This document shows, piece after piece, positions 45,505-56,205 of a DNA stretch of 62,963 nt. Within the stretch, counting starts at the first letter, position 1, and the number at the start of each line of letters is the position of its first letter. The stretch spans positions 1 to 62,963 of the forward strand of contig JAABSC010000011.1 of assembly GCA_011390565.1 (NCBI GenBank), in the 5' to 3' direction. A program made the position numbers and the translations under genes. The notes beneath the pieces were generated by a model that worked only from the letters and a program-made list of their open reading frames with translations, did no database searches and had not been told where the DNA came from. Source of the stretch: Thioalkalivibrio paradoxus (lineage in GTDB: Bacteria; Pseudomonadota; Gammaproteobacteria; Ectothiorhodospirales; Ectothiorhodospiraceae).

Positions 45505-48500
45505 ATGGCACTACGTTTGACACCCGGCGGGGTCGTTGTTCGGTATGCCCTGCTGGCGACGGTGTGGATCGTCTTTTCGGGGTATCTCCTCGCCGTTGCG
45601 GTGGAGGACCCAACGCTGCTCGCAACCCTCGAGGCCGGCAAGGGGCTGCTGTTTGTCGCGGTCACCAGCGGGCTGTTGTTTGTGTTGTTGCGCGCATGGG
45701 CCAGGGACGAAAAGCCAGCACCCGCGACCCCGGGGGAACCCCGCTTGGGAAACCTGCCGTTGGGCACCTATCGGCTGGCGATACTTCTGCTCACCATCGC
45801 CCTGATCGTGCCGCTGATCAGCGTGGTCATCGCGCGCCATCTGGCGCCCGGCTTCGAACGCGAGGCCCATGCCCATCTCGCGTCGATCGCGCGCCTGCAG
45901 GCCGGGCAGGCCCGAAACTGGTTCTCGGAACATCGGATCGATGCCCGATTGATCGCGGAAGATCGACGCCTCGTGGACTGGGTCGCAAACCTGGCTCCAG
46001 AGGGCGAACGGGAGCCCCTGCCCGCTGATATTCGCGATCGGCTGAGGTTGCTCCAGTGGAGCTGCGGATACGACGGCATCGAGGTCCTCGACTCCAAGGG
46101 CACTTCGTTGCTGACACTCGGGCGCCCTGATCCGGTGACCGAGAGCGATCTGCGCCTGATCGCCGCCGAACACCCGTTGGATCGGGTGCATCGCACCGAC
46201 CTGCACCCGACACCCGCGGGCTCGATCGTTGTGCGCCTGACGGCGGTGTTGCAACAGGACGCCCTGTCCGAACCCGCCGGATACGTCACCCTGACCCTGA
46301 ACCCTGAAACCGCCATCCTGCCCATGGCCCTCCCCTGGCCGGTCGCGGATTCCACGGGGCGGATGCGGCTGGTGCGACAGACCGATCCGCTCGCCGTGGA
46401 GATCGCAAGCGTCGAAGCGGAGGACGGCACGCAACGTGTCCGGGTCTTTCCTTCTTTCGTCCCGAATGCTTCACTGGCGGCGTCCCTGCGGGACGGTGCT
46501 CCAGGCGTCCTCGGGGACACCGACCGCGCAGGCGTTCCGATTCTCGCGGCCCATCATCCGATCTACGCAAGCGACTGGCAGATCGTCGCGAGCCTCGAGC
46601 GCTCCGAAGTTCTGACGCCGCTGTGGGAGACCATCTTCTGGATCAACCTCGTGGCGTTCCTGGCGGCCTTGCTGGTCAGCGCGGCGATTCTTCAGCTCTG
46701 GCGCACCGAGAACCGGAACCGCGACCTTTCAGAACGCAGCAGGGCCCTGGCCCTGCTCGGTTCCCATATCAGCAACTCGCCACTCGCCGCCGTGGAAATG
46801 GACCCTGATTTCCGGGTCAGGCGGTGGTCGCCCCGCGCCACGGAAATGTTCGGCTGGTCTGCGGACGAGGCCGAAGGCCGTAACCTATTCGAATGGGGAC
46901 TCGTGCATCCGGACGACTCGGAAGCCGTCCGATCCGCCATCCAGGGCTTGATGGACGGGACCACGTCCCGAGGCCAGGGCTGGAACCGTAATCTCACCAA
47001 GGATGGGGAGGTTCGGTACTGCGAGTGGTACAACTCGGTGCTCCGGGATTCCCGGGGGCGTGTCGAATCAATTTTCTCGCTGGCGCAGGACATCACCGAG
47101 CGGGTCCGGATGGAACAGGCGCTTGCGGAAAGCGAAGCGCAGCTGAGAAGCCTGATCGAGGGTGCACCGGACGCGATTTTCGTTCAGACGAACCGACGCT
47201 TCGCGTTTGTCAACGCGGCCACATGCAGGCTCTTCGGTGCGAAATCGCCCGAGGAACTGATCGGAACACCGGTCCTGGAGCGCGTGCAGGCGGACTACCG
47301 CCCGGCCATCGAGGAAAACATCCGCGCCGTGAATGAACGCGGCGAATCCCGGAAGTTGGTGGAGGAGGTCTACCTGCGTCTCGATGAAACCGAGGTGCCG
47401 GTGGAAGTCGCTGCGCAACCCGTACTCTTTGACGGGCAGAACGGGGCACTCGTTTTCGCCCGGGACATTTCCGCACGCAAGGCATATCAACGGCAGCTGG
47501 ACAAGAACAGCCGGCTGCTGCAAATGGCATCGACTGTGGCTCATATCGGTGGCTGGGAGGTGGACCTCAAGTCCGACCGGGTGGCCTGGTCGGACGAAGT
47601 ATGCCGCATCCACGACGTGCCCTTGGGCACGACGGTGGCGGTCGCCGACGGGATTGGCTACTACGCCCCTGAATGGCGCAACCGCATCACGGAACGCTTT
47701 ACGGCCTGCACCCGGGACGGCACGCCCTATGACGAGGAACTGGAGATTCTCACCGCGTCGGGCAAGCGGGTCTGGGTGCGCACCGTAGGTCAGCCGGTCC
47801 GCGACGACACGGGAGATATCGTTCGCATCGAGGGCGCGTTCCAGGACATCTCGGATGAGCACGCGATACGTGGTCAGCTTGAACAGGCCAATGCACGGCT
47901 CTATGAGCGCGAACAGCAACTCGAACTGTTCATCGAGCATGCTCCCGTGGGGCTCGCGATCTTCGATCGGGACATGCGCTATCTCGCCACCAGCCGACGG
48001 TGGCGGGATACCTACGGCCGCGGACATCTGGAGACGCCGGGCGCTTCTCACTACGCCGTCTTCCCCGAGCTGGACGAGCCCCGCAAGGAAGCGCATCGCC
48101 GCGGACTGGCCGGCGAAGTCGTACGCAAGGACGCCGATCTGCTGGAACGCTCCGACGGGGTCAGCCAATGGATCCGCTGGGAGGTACGGCCCTGGCTTAC
48201 CGCCGACGGCAACATCGGCGGGATCATGGTCCTGGGGGAAGACGTCACCGAACAGCGCAACGCATTGGAGCGCATTCGGGACTCGGAAGCCAAGCTGCGC
48301 GCGATCACCGAAACTTCGCCAGACCCCATCATCATGGCAGACGAACACGGCACGCTGGTGTACTGCAACCACGCCGTCGAGACCACCCTCGGGTACTCGA
48401 GAGAAGAACTGATCGGAAAGGATCTGCATCAGACCCTGGCACCCGAGCGCTACCAAGCCACCGTGCTGAAGGGCTACGAATCGTTTGCAAGATCCGGTAA

Positions 48501-51500
48501 GGGGCGCGTCATCGGAACCGTGCAGGAACTCGTTGCTTTGCACCGCGACGGGCACGAGGTCCCGGTGGAAATCTCCGTCTCGTCACTTCAAATCGATGGC
48601 CGCTGGCATGCAGTGGGCATCCTGCGCGACATCACCGCGCGCAGGCAATTCGAGGATCGACTTTCGCTTGAAGCCAGGCGCGCGCAAGCGCTGCTCGAGT
48701 TGCCCAGGGCCGCCGAGAAGATGGACGAGGCCGAGTTCATGCAGCGGGGACAGGAAATCGCGGAGGACCTGACCGCCAGTCGGATCGCCTTCATTCATTT
48801 CGTGCACGAGGATCAGGACACGATCGAACTGGTCACCTGGTCGCGCCGCACGTTGGAAGACTACTGCGAAGTACCCGACCTGGAACCGCATTATCCGGTT
48901 GCCGCGGCGGGAATCTGGGCGGACGGCCTGCGCGAAAGGCGGCCCATCGTGGTGAACGACTACGCTGCGCACCCCGGGCGCCACGGTCTACCCGAGGGCC
49001 ATGCAGAGCTGCTAAGGCTGATTTCGGTGCCCGTGATCGAAAACGGGAAGGTGACCATGCTCGCCGGGGTGGGCAACAAGGACCAGGACTATACCGAAAC
49101 GGACGTCGAAACCGTGCAGCTGATCGCCGAACAGATCTGGGCCATCGTCCAGCGGCGGCGCTCGGAGCGGCGCCTGAAACAACTGTCGCTGGGCGTCGAG
49201 CAGAGTCCGGACAGCATCGTGATCACCAACCTCGCAGGCGAAATCGAGTACGTGAACGAAGCGTTCCTGAAAACCACGGGCTACACCTGGTCCGAGGTCA
49301 TCGGCCAGAACCCGCGGATCCTGCAGTCCGGACACACGCCGAAAGAGAACTACCTGGCCATGTGGGATGCACTGACCCGTGGTGACACGTGGAAAGGCGA
49401 ATTCTACAACCGCCGCAAGGATGGAACCGAATATGTCGAGTTCGGCCATGTCGCTCCGTTGCGACAGGCCAACGGCGAGATCACGAATTATGTCGCGGTC
49501 AAGGAGGACATCACGGAGAAGAAGCTTCTTGGCGAGGAACTGGACCGCCACCGTCATCATCTCGAGGAACTCGTGACCCAGCGCACGGCGGAGCTGGCCG
49601 AGGCACAACAGCAGGCCGAAAGCGCCAATCGCACCAAGAGCGCGTTCCTGGCCAACATGAGCCACGAGATCCGTACGCCGATGAACGGTGTGCTCGGCAT
49701 GGTCGAGCTTCTGTGGAATACCGAACTGACGGACGAGCAGGCCGAAATGCTCGAGACCATACGCGAGTCCGGAAAGTCATTGACCGGGATCATCGACGAC
49801 ATCCTGGACTTCTCGAAGATCGAAGCGGGCCGCGTGGAGATTGAACACGTGCCGATCTGTGTCCGGGATGTCGTCGAAGGGCTCTGCATTTCCCTCGCCC
49901 CCCTGGCCGGCCATCGAGAGGTCGACCTGAGTTGTTTCGTTGCCCCCGAGATCCCGGAACGTGTCCTCGGGGACGAGGTCCGACTGCGGCAGGTGCTGTA
50001 CAACCTGGTCGGAAACGGCATCAAGTTTTCGAGCGCGTTGGGTACGGGTCGACGCGGGCGCGTGTGCGTTCGGGTGGAGCGCTCGGCGGACGATCCGACC
50101 CGTATTCTCTTCATGATTTCAGATAACGGGATCGGCATGTCCGAAGAGAATCAGGCGCGGCTTTTCCAGCCGTTTGCGCAGGCGGAAGCATCAACGACAC
50201 GGAAGTTCGGGGGTACCGGCCTCGGACTGACCATTTCCAAAAAGCTCGCGGACCTGATGAGTGGAGACATCACGGTGAGCAGCGCGCCGGACGCGGGTTC
50301 AATGTTCACCGTGACGCTGCCCCTCGTCGCGCCACCAGACCAACCTGCTGCCCCGAATCCTGATCTGCACGGCGTTCACTGCGTTCTGGTCGACACCTCG
50401 GCTTTCTACAGAGACGTGCGCGGGACCGAATGCGGCGTTCGGGACATCGCCAGGCATCTGGAGTACGCGGGCGCCAGCGTCGACATTTTCAGCGACGAGG
50501 ACGCAGCCAGACGCAGGGCATTTGAACTGACAGCACCCGTGATCATGCTCTACCTGGGCGGGCATGCTGAATCCGCTGCGGCACACGATCCCGCTGAATC
50601 GACTCCCCTTCCCGAAATACGCATCCAGTGGGGTGTCAAAAACACGTTCCGTGCTTCCGGCACATCCCTGCTGGACGCCGCCGCGCTGACCCGCGCCAAC
50701 TTGATGAGGGCCGTCGCAACAGCCCTGGGACGTGGAGACAGCTCCATGATGAGTGGCGAGCAAGAACCGCCTGCACATCCCTTCGCCCCGACCACCGGAC
50801 CACGTGCCTCCGAGACCGCGCGGATTCTCGTGGTCGAGGACGACGTGATCAACCGCAAGGTCATACAGAAACAACTCGAGGTGCTCGGGTATCACGCGGA
50901 CGTGACCGTCAACGGTGTCGAGGCGCTGCAGCGCTGGCGTGATCAGCCATACGATCTGGTGCTAACGGATCTGCACATGCCCGAAATGGATGGCTACGAA
51001 CTCACCCGGCACATCCGCGAAGAAGAATCGGCGGCACCGGAGGCCGGAACGGGACGCCCGCGAACGCCGATCATCGCACTCACCGCCAACGCACTGCGTG
51101 GGGAGGCGGAAAAGGGGAAGGCGATGGGACTGGATGACTATCTGACCAAGCCTCTCGAACTCGAGGCCCTGGATGCGGCCCTGCAACAGCATCTGCCCCA
51201 CGCCGCCGGACAGGCCCCGGTGTCCGATCCACATGCCGCCGCAGCGCCCGCACCCACAGCCAGCGCCCCGCCGCTTTTCGATGTCACCGTGTTGAAGGAT
51301 GTGGTGGGAGACGATCGGGAAACGCACGAAATGCTTCTGCGGGAATATCTGAACGCCCTCGACCGAACCTGGGATGCCATCGAGGGTGCGGTCCGCGAGG
51401 CAGACACCGCGGCGATCGGGGCCGCGGCCCATAACCTGAAATCCTCGTCGCGCTCCGTGGGCGCCACACGCCTTGGCGAACTCGCCGCGCAGCTCGAGAG

Positions 51501-51618
51501 CGCCGGAAAGGCGCACGACACGGAAGCCATCCCGCCCCTGGTGCACGAAGCCTCGGGTATTCGAGCGGAGCTGGAAGCGGCCATCCAGGCCTTCCTCCAG
51601 CCTGGCGGCGATCACTGA
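45505..51618 (+). CDS. Giant hybrid sensor histidine kinase (2037 residues)
   Basis: Domains in order, with rough residues: two N-terminal membrane helices (14-65), a third helix (88-110), a Cache-like extracytoplasmic sensor (110-380), a fourth helix (383-403), five PAS domains (418-540, 547-660, 678-790, 808-920, 930-1050), GAF (1062-1220), a sixth PAS (1229-1350), HisKA with [12 protein letters not shown] (about 1385), HATPase with SDNGIGM and GGTGLGL, a degenerate receiver without Asp (1620-1740), a true receiver ([12 protein letters not shown]) and an Hpt domain ([12 protein letters not shown]). A phosphorelay His-Asp-His is therefore complete within one chain. GAGGAGA precedes the ATG. 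It follows the receiver-EAL gene by 52 bases and converges on the other hybrid kinase. Confidence 0.93.
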   Translation: MALRLTPGGVVVRYALLATVWIVFSGYLLAVAVEDPTLLATLEAGKGLLFVAVTSGLLFVLLRAWARDEKPAPATPGEPRLGNLPLGTYRLAILLLTIALIVPLISVVIARHLAPGFEREAHAHLASIARLQAGQARNWFSEHRIDARLIAEDRRLVDWVANLAPEGEREPLPADIRDRLRLLQWSCGYDGIEVLDSKGTSLLTLGRPDPVTESDLRLIAAEHPLDRVHRTDLHPTPAGSIVVRLTAVLQQDALSEPAGYVTLTLNPETAILPMALPWPVADSTGRMRLVRQTDPLAVEIASVEAEDGTQRVRVFPSFVPNASLAASLRDGAPGVLGDTDRAGVPILAAHHPIYASDWQIVASLERSEVLTPLWETIFWINLVAFLAALLVSAAILQLWRTENRNRDLSERSRALALLGSHISNSPLAAVEMDPDFRVRRWSPRATEMFGWSADEAEGRNLFEWGLVHPDDSEAVRSAIQGLMDGTTSRGQGWNRNLTKDGEVRYCEWYNSVLRDSRGRVESIFSLAQDITERVRMEQALAESEAQLRSLIEGAPDAIFVQTNRRFAFVNAATCRLFGAKSPEELIGTPVLERVQADYRPAIEENIRAVNERGESRKLVEEVYLRLDETEVPVEVAAQPVLFDGQNGALVFARDISARKAYQRQLDKNSRLLQMASTVAHIGGWEVDLKSDRVAWSDEVCRIHDVPLGTTVAVADGIGYYAPEWRNRITERFTACTRDGTPYDEELEILTASGKRVWVRTVGQPVRDDTGDIVRIEGAFQDISDEHAIRGQLEQANARLYEREQQLELFIEHAPVGLAIFDRDMRYLATSRRWRDTYGRGHLETPGASHYAVFPELDEPRKEAHRRGLAGEVVRKDADLLERSDGVSQWIRWEVRPWLTADGNIGGIMVLGEDVTEQRNALERIRDSEAKLRAITETSPDPIIMADEHGTLVYCNHAVETTLGYSREELIGKDLHQTLAPERYQATVLKGYESFARSGKGRVIGTVQELVALHRDGHEVPVEISVSSLQIDGRWHAVGILRDITARRQFEDRLSLEARRAQALLELPRAAEKMDEAEFMQRGQEIAEDLTASRIAFIHFVHEDQDTIELVTWSRRTLEDYCEVPDLEPHYPVAAAGIWADGLRERRPIVVNDYAAHPGRHGLPEGHAELLRLISVPVIENGKVTMLAGVGNKDQDYTETDVETVQLIAEQIWAIVQRRRSERRLKQLSLGVEQSPDSIVITNLAGEIEYVNEAFLKTTGYTWSEVIGQNPRILQSGHTPKENYLAMWDALTRGDTWKGEFYNRRKDGTEYVEFGHVAPLRQANGEITNYVAVKEDITEKKLLGEELDRHRHHLEELVTQRTAELAEAQQQAESANRTKSAFLANMSHEIRTPMNGVLGMVELLWNTELTDEQAEMLETIRESGKSLTGIIDDILDFSKIEAGRVEIEHVPICVRDVVEGLCISLAPLAGHREVDLSCFVAPEIPERVLGDEVRLRQVLYNLVGNGIKFSSALGTGRRGRVCVRVERSADDPTRILFMISDNGIGMSEENQARLFQPFAQAEASTTRKFGGTGLGLTISKKLADLMSGDITVSSAPDAGSMFTVTLPLVAPPDQPAAPNPDLHGVHCVLVDTSAFYRDVRGTECGVRDIARHLEYAGASVDIFSDEDAARRRAFELTAPVIMLYLGGHAESAAAHDPAESTPLPEIRIQWGVKNTFRASGTSLLDAAALTRANLMRAVATALGRGDSSMMSGEQEPPAHPFAPTTGPRASETARILVVEDDVINRKVIQKQLEVLGYHADVTVNGVEALQRWRDQPYDLVLTDLHMPEMDGYELTRHIREEESAAPEAGTGRPRTPIIALTANALRGEAEKGKAMGLDDYLTKPLELEALDAALQQHLPHAAGQAPVSDPHAAAAPAPTASAPPLFDVTVLKDVVGDDRETHEMLLREYLNALDRTWDAIEGAVREADTAAIGAAAHNLKSSSRSVGATRLGELAAQLESAGKAHDTEAIPPLVHEASGIRAELEAAIQAFLQPGGDH

Positions 51619-51653
51619 GGGCGGAGGACGGAGCGCGCCTCCGTCACCCGCCC
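51619..51653. terminator. Two-way stem-loop between the convergent hybrid kinase genes
   Basis: GACGGAG (51627-51633) and CTCCGTC (51639-51645) form a 7-base stem with a 5-base loop. It is extended by GGGCGG (51619-51624) pairing with CCGCCC (51648-51653). No T-run is seen. It sits in the 25 bases between the two stops and runs into the end of the minus-strand gene. Confidence 0.5.
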
Positions 51654-54025
51654 GTCGGTGTGAGATACCGTTCCAGCGCCTTTTTGAAATCCTTGAGGTT
51701 CAGGGGCTTGGTCAGGTAGTCGTCCATACCCATGGTCTTGGCCCGCTCGGCCTCGCCACGCAGGGCGTTGGCGGTGAGCGCGAGGATGGGGATACGCTCA
51801 CGCCCGCCGGCTGACGGGGAAGAAGAGAGGGCTTCCTCGCTGCGGATCGTGTCCGCCAGCGCGTACCCGTCCATCTCCGGCATGTGCAGGTCGGTGAGCA
51901 GGAGTGCGTACCTTCGCTCGCGCCACATCGCCAGGGCCTCGGCCCCATTGGTGGCGACATCGGCCGTGTAGCCCAGCACCTCGAGCTGTTTGAGAATGAC
52001 CATGCGGTTGATCGCATCGTCTTCCGCGACGAGGATGGCACCATGCGTTCCGGAATCGGTCACTTCCGGGCCGGAAGAAACCGCAGCAGCCGACCGCTCG
52101 TCATGCTTGTCCACGGCCGGCACGACAGCACCGGCCACGACCTCAAGCAGTTTCCGCCGGCCGAGGGCGCTGGCATTCAGAAAGGTCACCCCCTCTGGGC
52201 TCGATACTTTCGTCGGACCCCAGGTGAGAACGACCTGGTGTACCGCCCGCCCCATGCCAGAGGTGAGGGGTTCCACATGCGTCTCGGCTCGGGCATAGCG
52301 AAGAACCACGACAGGTCCGGGACAGGCGGCAGCCAGTGTTCGGGCTTCATCCAGGGTCGGGGCCATCCGTACACGCGCCCCGGCTGGCTCCAGATACTTC
52401 ATCAGATCGCTCATCCCACAACCCGGACCGATGGTCGTGACACAGTAACCCGGGCCCTCGACCACGATGCAGTCGATGCCACTGAGATCGGGCAGCGGAA
52501 CCTCCTCCGGTTCCGGCGCGGCCTCGAAGGGGATCGTGATCGAGAAGGACGAACCCTCCCCCAGCCTGCTGGTCACCTTGATTTCGCCATCCATCAGGTC
52601 CGCAAGACGTTTGCAGATGGCCAGGCCGAGACCCGTTCCCCCGAAACGCCGCGTGGTCGAGGTCTCCGCCTGGGAGAACGGCATGAACAACTGGCTGAGG
52701 GTTTCTTCTCTCATGCCGATGCCATTATCGGAAACATGGAAGCACACACGCAGTGGCTCGGACGAGACCTGTTCGACCCGCACACAGACGCGCCCCCTGC
52801 GCGCTGCGTCGCCTCGGGCGAACTTGATGCCGTTTCCCACAAGGTTGGATAGCATCTGGCGGAGCCGGCCCTCGTCACCCAGCACCCGAGCGGGGATCTC
52901 CGGGTCCACGAAGGAACTCAGGTCGACATCCCGTTGGGCGGCCACAGGCGCAAGCGCGGTGCACAGGCCCTCGACGATGGCGCGCAGGGAGACCGGCGAT
53001 TGTTCGAACTCCATCTGCCCCGCCTCGATCTTGGAGAAGTCGAGGATGTCGTCAATCAGCCGGGTAAGCGCCTTACCGGAATCGGCGACGGTCGTCACCA
53101 TCTCGTGCTGTTCCGGGGTCAGGGGTGTTCCCTGAAGCAGTTCCACCATGCCAAGCACCCCGTTCATGGGTGTCCGGATCTCGTGACTCATGTTGGCCAG
53201 AAACATGCTTTTCGCGCGGTTGGCGGCCTCGGCTTTCAGGGTCGCATCGACCAGCTCCCGGGTGCGCTGCCTGACGGTCGCCTCGAGCTGGTCCCGGTGT
53301 TCGCGGAGCCGGTCGGCTGCAAGCCGAATTTCGGTGACATCCTGTAGGGTCACGATCCTCGCGGGGGCGTTTTCCCATTGTATTTCCGTCTTGCGCATCA
53401 AGGCATAGCGGATGGGTGAATCGGGTTTGTGGCGGATCTCCACTTCGGCGTCGGTCGTTCCCATCAGCGGGTGGCCGAACGGGTGCCCTTCGAGTTGAGC
53501 CAACGGAATTCCGAACATGCGTTCGGCCGCAGGGTTGGCAAAGCGAATGACACCGTCTTCGAAACTCACCACCAACACGGCGTCGCCCAGCAGGTTGATG
53601 AGATTGCGGAGTTGTTTCTCGCTGGCACGCAGAGCAGCGGTCAGGTCGTGCTGTCTCAACACGGCGCGAACACGGGCGAGCAGTTCCTCGTTCGCGATCG
53701 GTCGCGCGAGGTACCCGTCGGCCCCGATATCGAGCCCCAGGGCCTGCTCATCGGGTCGGATCTTCATTGCACTGATCAGCAGCACCGAGGTCGCTGCCAG
53801 TGCGGGCTCGGCCTTGATACGCTTCAACACCTCGGGTCCGGAAATATCGGGCAGCATCACGTCCAGCAGCACCAGATCCGGCTTATGGGTACGCACTGCA
53901 TCCAACGCGGAACCTCCATCCTCCGCTTCGAATGTTTCGTACCCTGCCCTTCCAAGCAGCCGCGCCATCGCCTTCAATGCCAAGGCGTCGTCGTCCACCA
54001 CGAGGATCTTGCGCGCGTGCTCCAC
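51644..54025 (-). CDS. Hybrid histidine kinase in the kaiBC operon (REC-PAS-HisKA-HATPase-REC)
   Basis: 793 residues, soluble. An N-terminal receiver (VLLDVMLPDISG, residues 5-125) is followed by PAS (about 135-250), HisKA with [14 protein letters not shown], HATPase (SDNGIGM, GGTGLGLAI), a degenerate receiver-like segment without Asp and a C-terminal receiver ([12 protein letters not shown]). The kinase core onward resembles the giant kinase that converges on it, including the odd middle segment, so the two share recent ancestry. It lies two bases after the kaiC stop, so Kai and kinase are made together. Hybrid kinases next to kaiBC are known from other bacteria. Confidence 0.92.
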   Translation of the reverse strand: MEHARKILVVDDDALALKAMARLLGRAGYETFEAEDGGSALDAVRTHKPDLVLLDVMLPDISGPEVLKRIKAEPALAATSVLLISAMKIRPDEQALGLDIGADGYLARPIANEELLARVRAVLRQHDLTAALRASEKQLRNLINLLGDAVLVVSFEDGVIRFANPAAERMFGIPLAQLEGHPFGHPLMGTTDAEVEIRHKPDSPIRYALMRKTEIQWENAPARIVTLQDVTEIRLAADRLREHRDQLEATVRQRTRELVDATLKAEAANRAKSMFLANMSHEIRTPMNGVLGMVELLQGTPLTPEQHEMVTTVADSGKALTRLIDDILDFSKIEAGQMEFEQSPVSLRAIVEGLCTALAPVAAQRDVDLSSFVDPEIPARVLGDEGRLRQMLSNLVGNGIKFARGDAARRGRVCVRVEQVSSEPLRVCFHVSDNGIGMREETLSQLFMPFSQAETSTTRRFGGTGLGLAICKRLADLMDGEIKVTSRLGEGSSFSITIPFEAAPEPEEVPLPDLSGIDCIVVEGPGYCVTTIGPGCGMSDLMKYLEPAGARVRMAPTLDEARTLAAACPGPVVVLRYARAETHVEPLTSGMGRAVHQVVLTWGPTKVSSPEGVTFLNASALGRRKLLEVVAGAVVPAVDKHDERSAAAVSSGPEVTDSGTHGAILVAEDDAINRMVILKQLEVLGYTADVATNGAEALAMWRERRYALLLTDLHMPEMDGYALADTIRSEEALSSSPSAGGRERIPILALTANALRGEAERAKTMGMDDYLTKPLNLKDFKKALERYLTPTGG

Positions 54026-54027
54026 CG

Positions 54028-55539
54028 TTATCCCTGTGGAGGAGACGTTTGCGACAGACCGTCGGCCACAACGGGCAGGCGGTGCTGGGGGGTTCCCGCC
54101 AGAATCCCGGTGATGCCGCGAAAGGACGTACCGATCTGGATCCCGGATTCGCCGATCGAAAATTCGCGGATGTCCTTGTCGTGTTGTGATCCCCGCATCT
54201 TCAGGATGGTGATGCCGCGCCGCATCTCGCCGAACAATTCAATATAGCGCAGGAGAATGATCGAGTCGGTCATGGTCGCAATGTGCGACTCGGTCACCGA
54301 ACTTCCGCCGAGGATGCTGGGCGTCGTCGCCGTGAACAGCCCGGCCATTTCCTGGTGTTTGACGAACGAAGTCAATGCAATGAGAAATTCCCGGAAGCCC
54401 ATGTCCGTGGCGACCCGCTCGAGTGCCGAAAGGCTGTCGAGGGCTACGCGCGCGGGCTTGAATGCTTCGATTTCCTTCTTGATCGAGATGAGGTGATCTT
54501 CCAGAGAGCCGGTTTCCGGATAGGCGCTGATGACCTTCAGGTTGCCCTCGGCCTCCATCTCCTCGAACGGGATGCCCCAGCCGGCGGCGTTTCGGAAGAG
54601 CTGTTCCCGGCTTTCTTCGAACGCGAACAGCAGGCAACGTTCGTTCCGGGCCACTCCGCCCGCCATGAATTCCGTCGTGATCAGGGTCTTGCCGGTTCCG
54701 GTGGCGCCCGAGACCAGGATGACCGAGTCGCGGAAGAAACCCCCGCCGCACATCCGATCCAGGTCCTCGTTCCCGGACGTGATGCGAGTGTTGGAGGAAT
54801 GCTGACCGAGTTCGATCGCGGAAAGCGGAATCACGACCACACCTTCATCCGAGGTGACCGTGAAGGGGTATTCGCCCTTCCGGTGCGAAGTGCCCCTGAA
54901 CTTGAGGATCTCGAGGGTCCGCCGGCGTTTCTCGGCCTGCAGGATATTGCGCAGAATGATCACGTTGTCCGCGACGAATTCCTCGACACCGAATCGCGCG
55001 AAATCTCCGTATTCCTGGGTTCGCTCGGCAGTGATGACCGAGGTGATATCGAGGCCTTTCAAGGCCATCGTGATCCGGAAGAGCTCCCGTCGCACGCGTG
55101 CGCTGTCGGTGAACTGCGTGAAGATCGCGCCGATGGAATCCACCGCCAGCCGTTTGGCTCCGACCTTCTTGACCGCGTGCTCCACGCGGGCCAGGAGTGC
55201 TCCCAGATCATAGTCCCCGGAGACGACCATCTCCTGATCGGGATCCGGCGAGGCATCGACGAATGCCCACTTTCCGATGTTTTCCCATTCCCGGATATCC
55301 CAACCGAAGCTCAGCATGTTCCGGCGCAGGTCGTCCGGGGACTCTTCGAAGGTCACAAACACGCCGTTCTCTCCGGAGCGGATACCCGCTGCGAGGAACT
55401 GTGCGGCCAGAACGGTTTTGGCACTTCCGGCCGTGCCGCTTACGAGTGTGGAGCGCCCCTGCGGCAGGCCACCATTCCCGATATGGTCGAAGCCGGGGAT
55501 GCCAGTCGGCAGCTTTTGGATCACCCCGCTGTCATGCAT
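54028..55539 (-). CDS. kaiC: Circadian clock ATPase KaiC homologue
   Basis: 503 residues from [10 protein letters not shown], overlapping the kaiB end by eight bases; a longer start to 55611 is rejected. CI domain: Walker [10 protein letters not shown] (Lys41), catalytic EE in [12 protein letters not shown] domain: Walker [11 protein letters not shown] in [10 protein letters not shown], and RGEM-like [24 protein letters not shown]. The autophosphorylation site aligns as HIATMTD, so the Ser431 of Synechococcus is Ala421 here while Thr432 (Thr422) and the helper Thr (VTES) are kept. No KaiA is seen. It probably acts as a timer or ATP-driven switch for the kinase. Confidence 0.95.
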   Translation of the reverse strand: MHDSGVIQKLPTGIPGFDHIGNGGLPQGRSTLVSGTAGSAKTVLAAQFLAAGIRSGENGVFVTFEESPDDLRRNMLSFGWDIREWENIGKWAFVDASPDPDQEMVVSGDYDLGALLARVEHAVKKVGAKRLAVDSIGAIFTQFTDSARVRRELFRITMALKGLDITSVITAERTQEYGDFARFGVEEFVADNVIILRNILQAEKRRRTLEILKFRGTSHRKGEYPFTVTSDEGVVVIPLSAIELGQHSSNTRITSGNEDLDRMCGGGFFRDSVILVSGATGTGKTLITTEFMAGGVARNERCLLFAFEESREQLFRNAAGWGIPFEEMEAEGNLKVISAYPETGSLEDHLISIKKEIEAFKPARVALDSLSALERVATDMGFREFLIALTSFVKHQEMAGLFTATTPSILGGSSVTESHIATMTDSIILLRYIELFGEMRRGITILKMRGSQHDKDIREFSIGESGIQIGTSFRGITGILAGTPQHRLPVVADGLSQTSPPQG

Positions 55540-55846
55540 CCTCACTACTCCCGGCTTGTACACCCTGATCTTGTTTGGGTTGAAGGTCGAGCCCGAGCAG
55601 GACCTTTTCAATATCGGACAAGTCGCCGATGACCCGCCGCATGGGGCGAGGCAGTGCCTTGATCAGCGTGGGGGTCGCAAGAATCTTTTCATCCTCGGCG
55701 AGCTGGGGTTGTTCCAGCACGTTGATCACGACGATTTCGTACTCGCCACCGAGTTCCCGTTTGCACAGGTCGCGGAGAGTGGCGATGGTCTGTTCGGTGC
55801 GGGGCGTTCGTCCCGTCACGTACAGTTTTAGCAGGTAATTTGCCAT
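55532..55846 (-). CDS. kaiB: Circadian clock protein KaiB homologue
   Basis: 104 residues from [14 protein letters not shown]; an upstream Met (55861) is possible but has poorer spacing to an AGGAA. The thioredoxin-like KaiB fold is recognised by [46 protein letters not shown] and the conserved [11 protein letters not shown] ending. It binds the CI ring of KaiC in cyanobacteria after switching fold. It is the first gene of kaiB-kaiC-hybrid kinase. Confidence 0.95.
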   Translation of the reverse strand: MANYLLKLYVTGRTPRTEQTIATLRDLCKRELGGEYEIVVINVLEQPQLAEDEKILATPTLIKALPRPMRRVIGDLSDIEKVLLGLDLQPKQDQGVQAGSSEDA

Positions 55847-56205
55847 TTTTGTCTGCCGCATTCCTTATGTTGAGGGGGATGCCGTTGTACCGTCGATCGC
55901 GCCCCGGCCGACCAATCCCCGGAGCGATCATGCCCGCGAACACATGGGCCGAGATGCTACAACAACAACCGGGCCACGGTAACGCTGATTCCTTGGGTAT
56001 CGCGAGAAGCGCAGCGACACGGCCACCCACAAGCCGTTCATGTTATCTGCGCTGCCTGGATGACTCGCTGCGCTCGCCCCACGGTCCAGCCTGCGACCGT
56101 TCAACGCGTTCGTGCCGGGCTTCGCTCGCAATGCCCATGCATTCATCAACGTTTCCTTAACCACTCTTGATCACCACGGCGACATGGGTGTTGGAAAAAT
56201 CGAGT
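55847..56205. other. Gap without a clear gene upstream of kaiB
   Basis: About 359 bases between the PAS kinase stop and kaiB. Short frames cross it on both strands but none has a good ribosome site or a recognised motif. It must hold the kaiBC promoter if that operon has its own; I could not pick the boxes. The composition is ordinary and no strong inverted repeat stands out. Confidence 0.4.

Noticed and set aside
47068..48555. 495-residue open frame on the minus strand
   Set aside because: Antisense to the PAS region of the giant kinase; no motif, and codon positions match a shadow frame.
55928..56164. 78-residue frame upstream of kaiB as a gene or gene remnant
   Set aside because: Composition is ordinary, there is no recognised motif, and no ribosome site precedes its start; no basis to call it a pseudogene.
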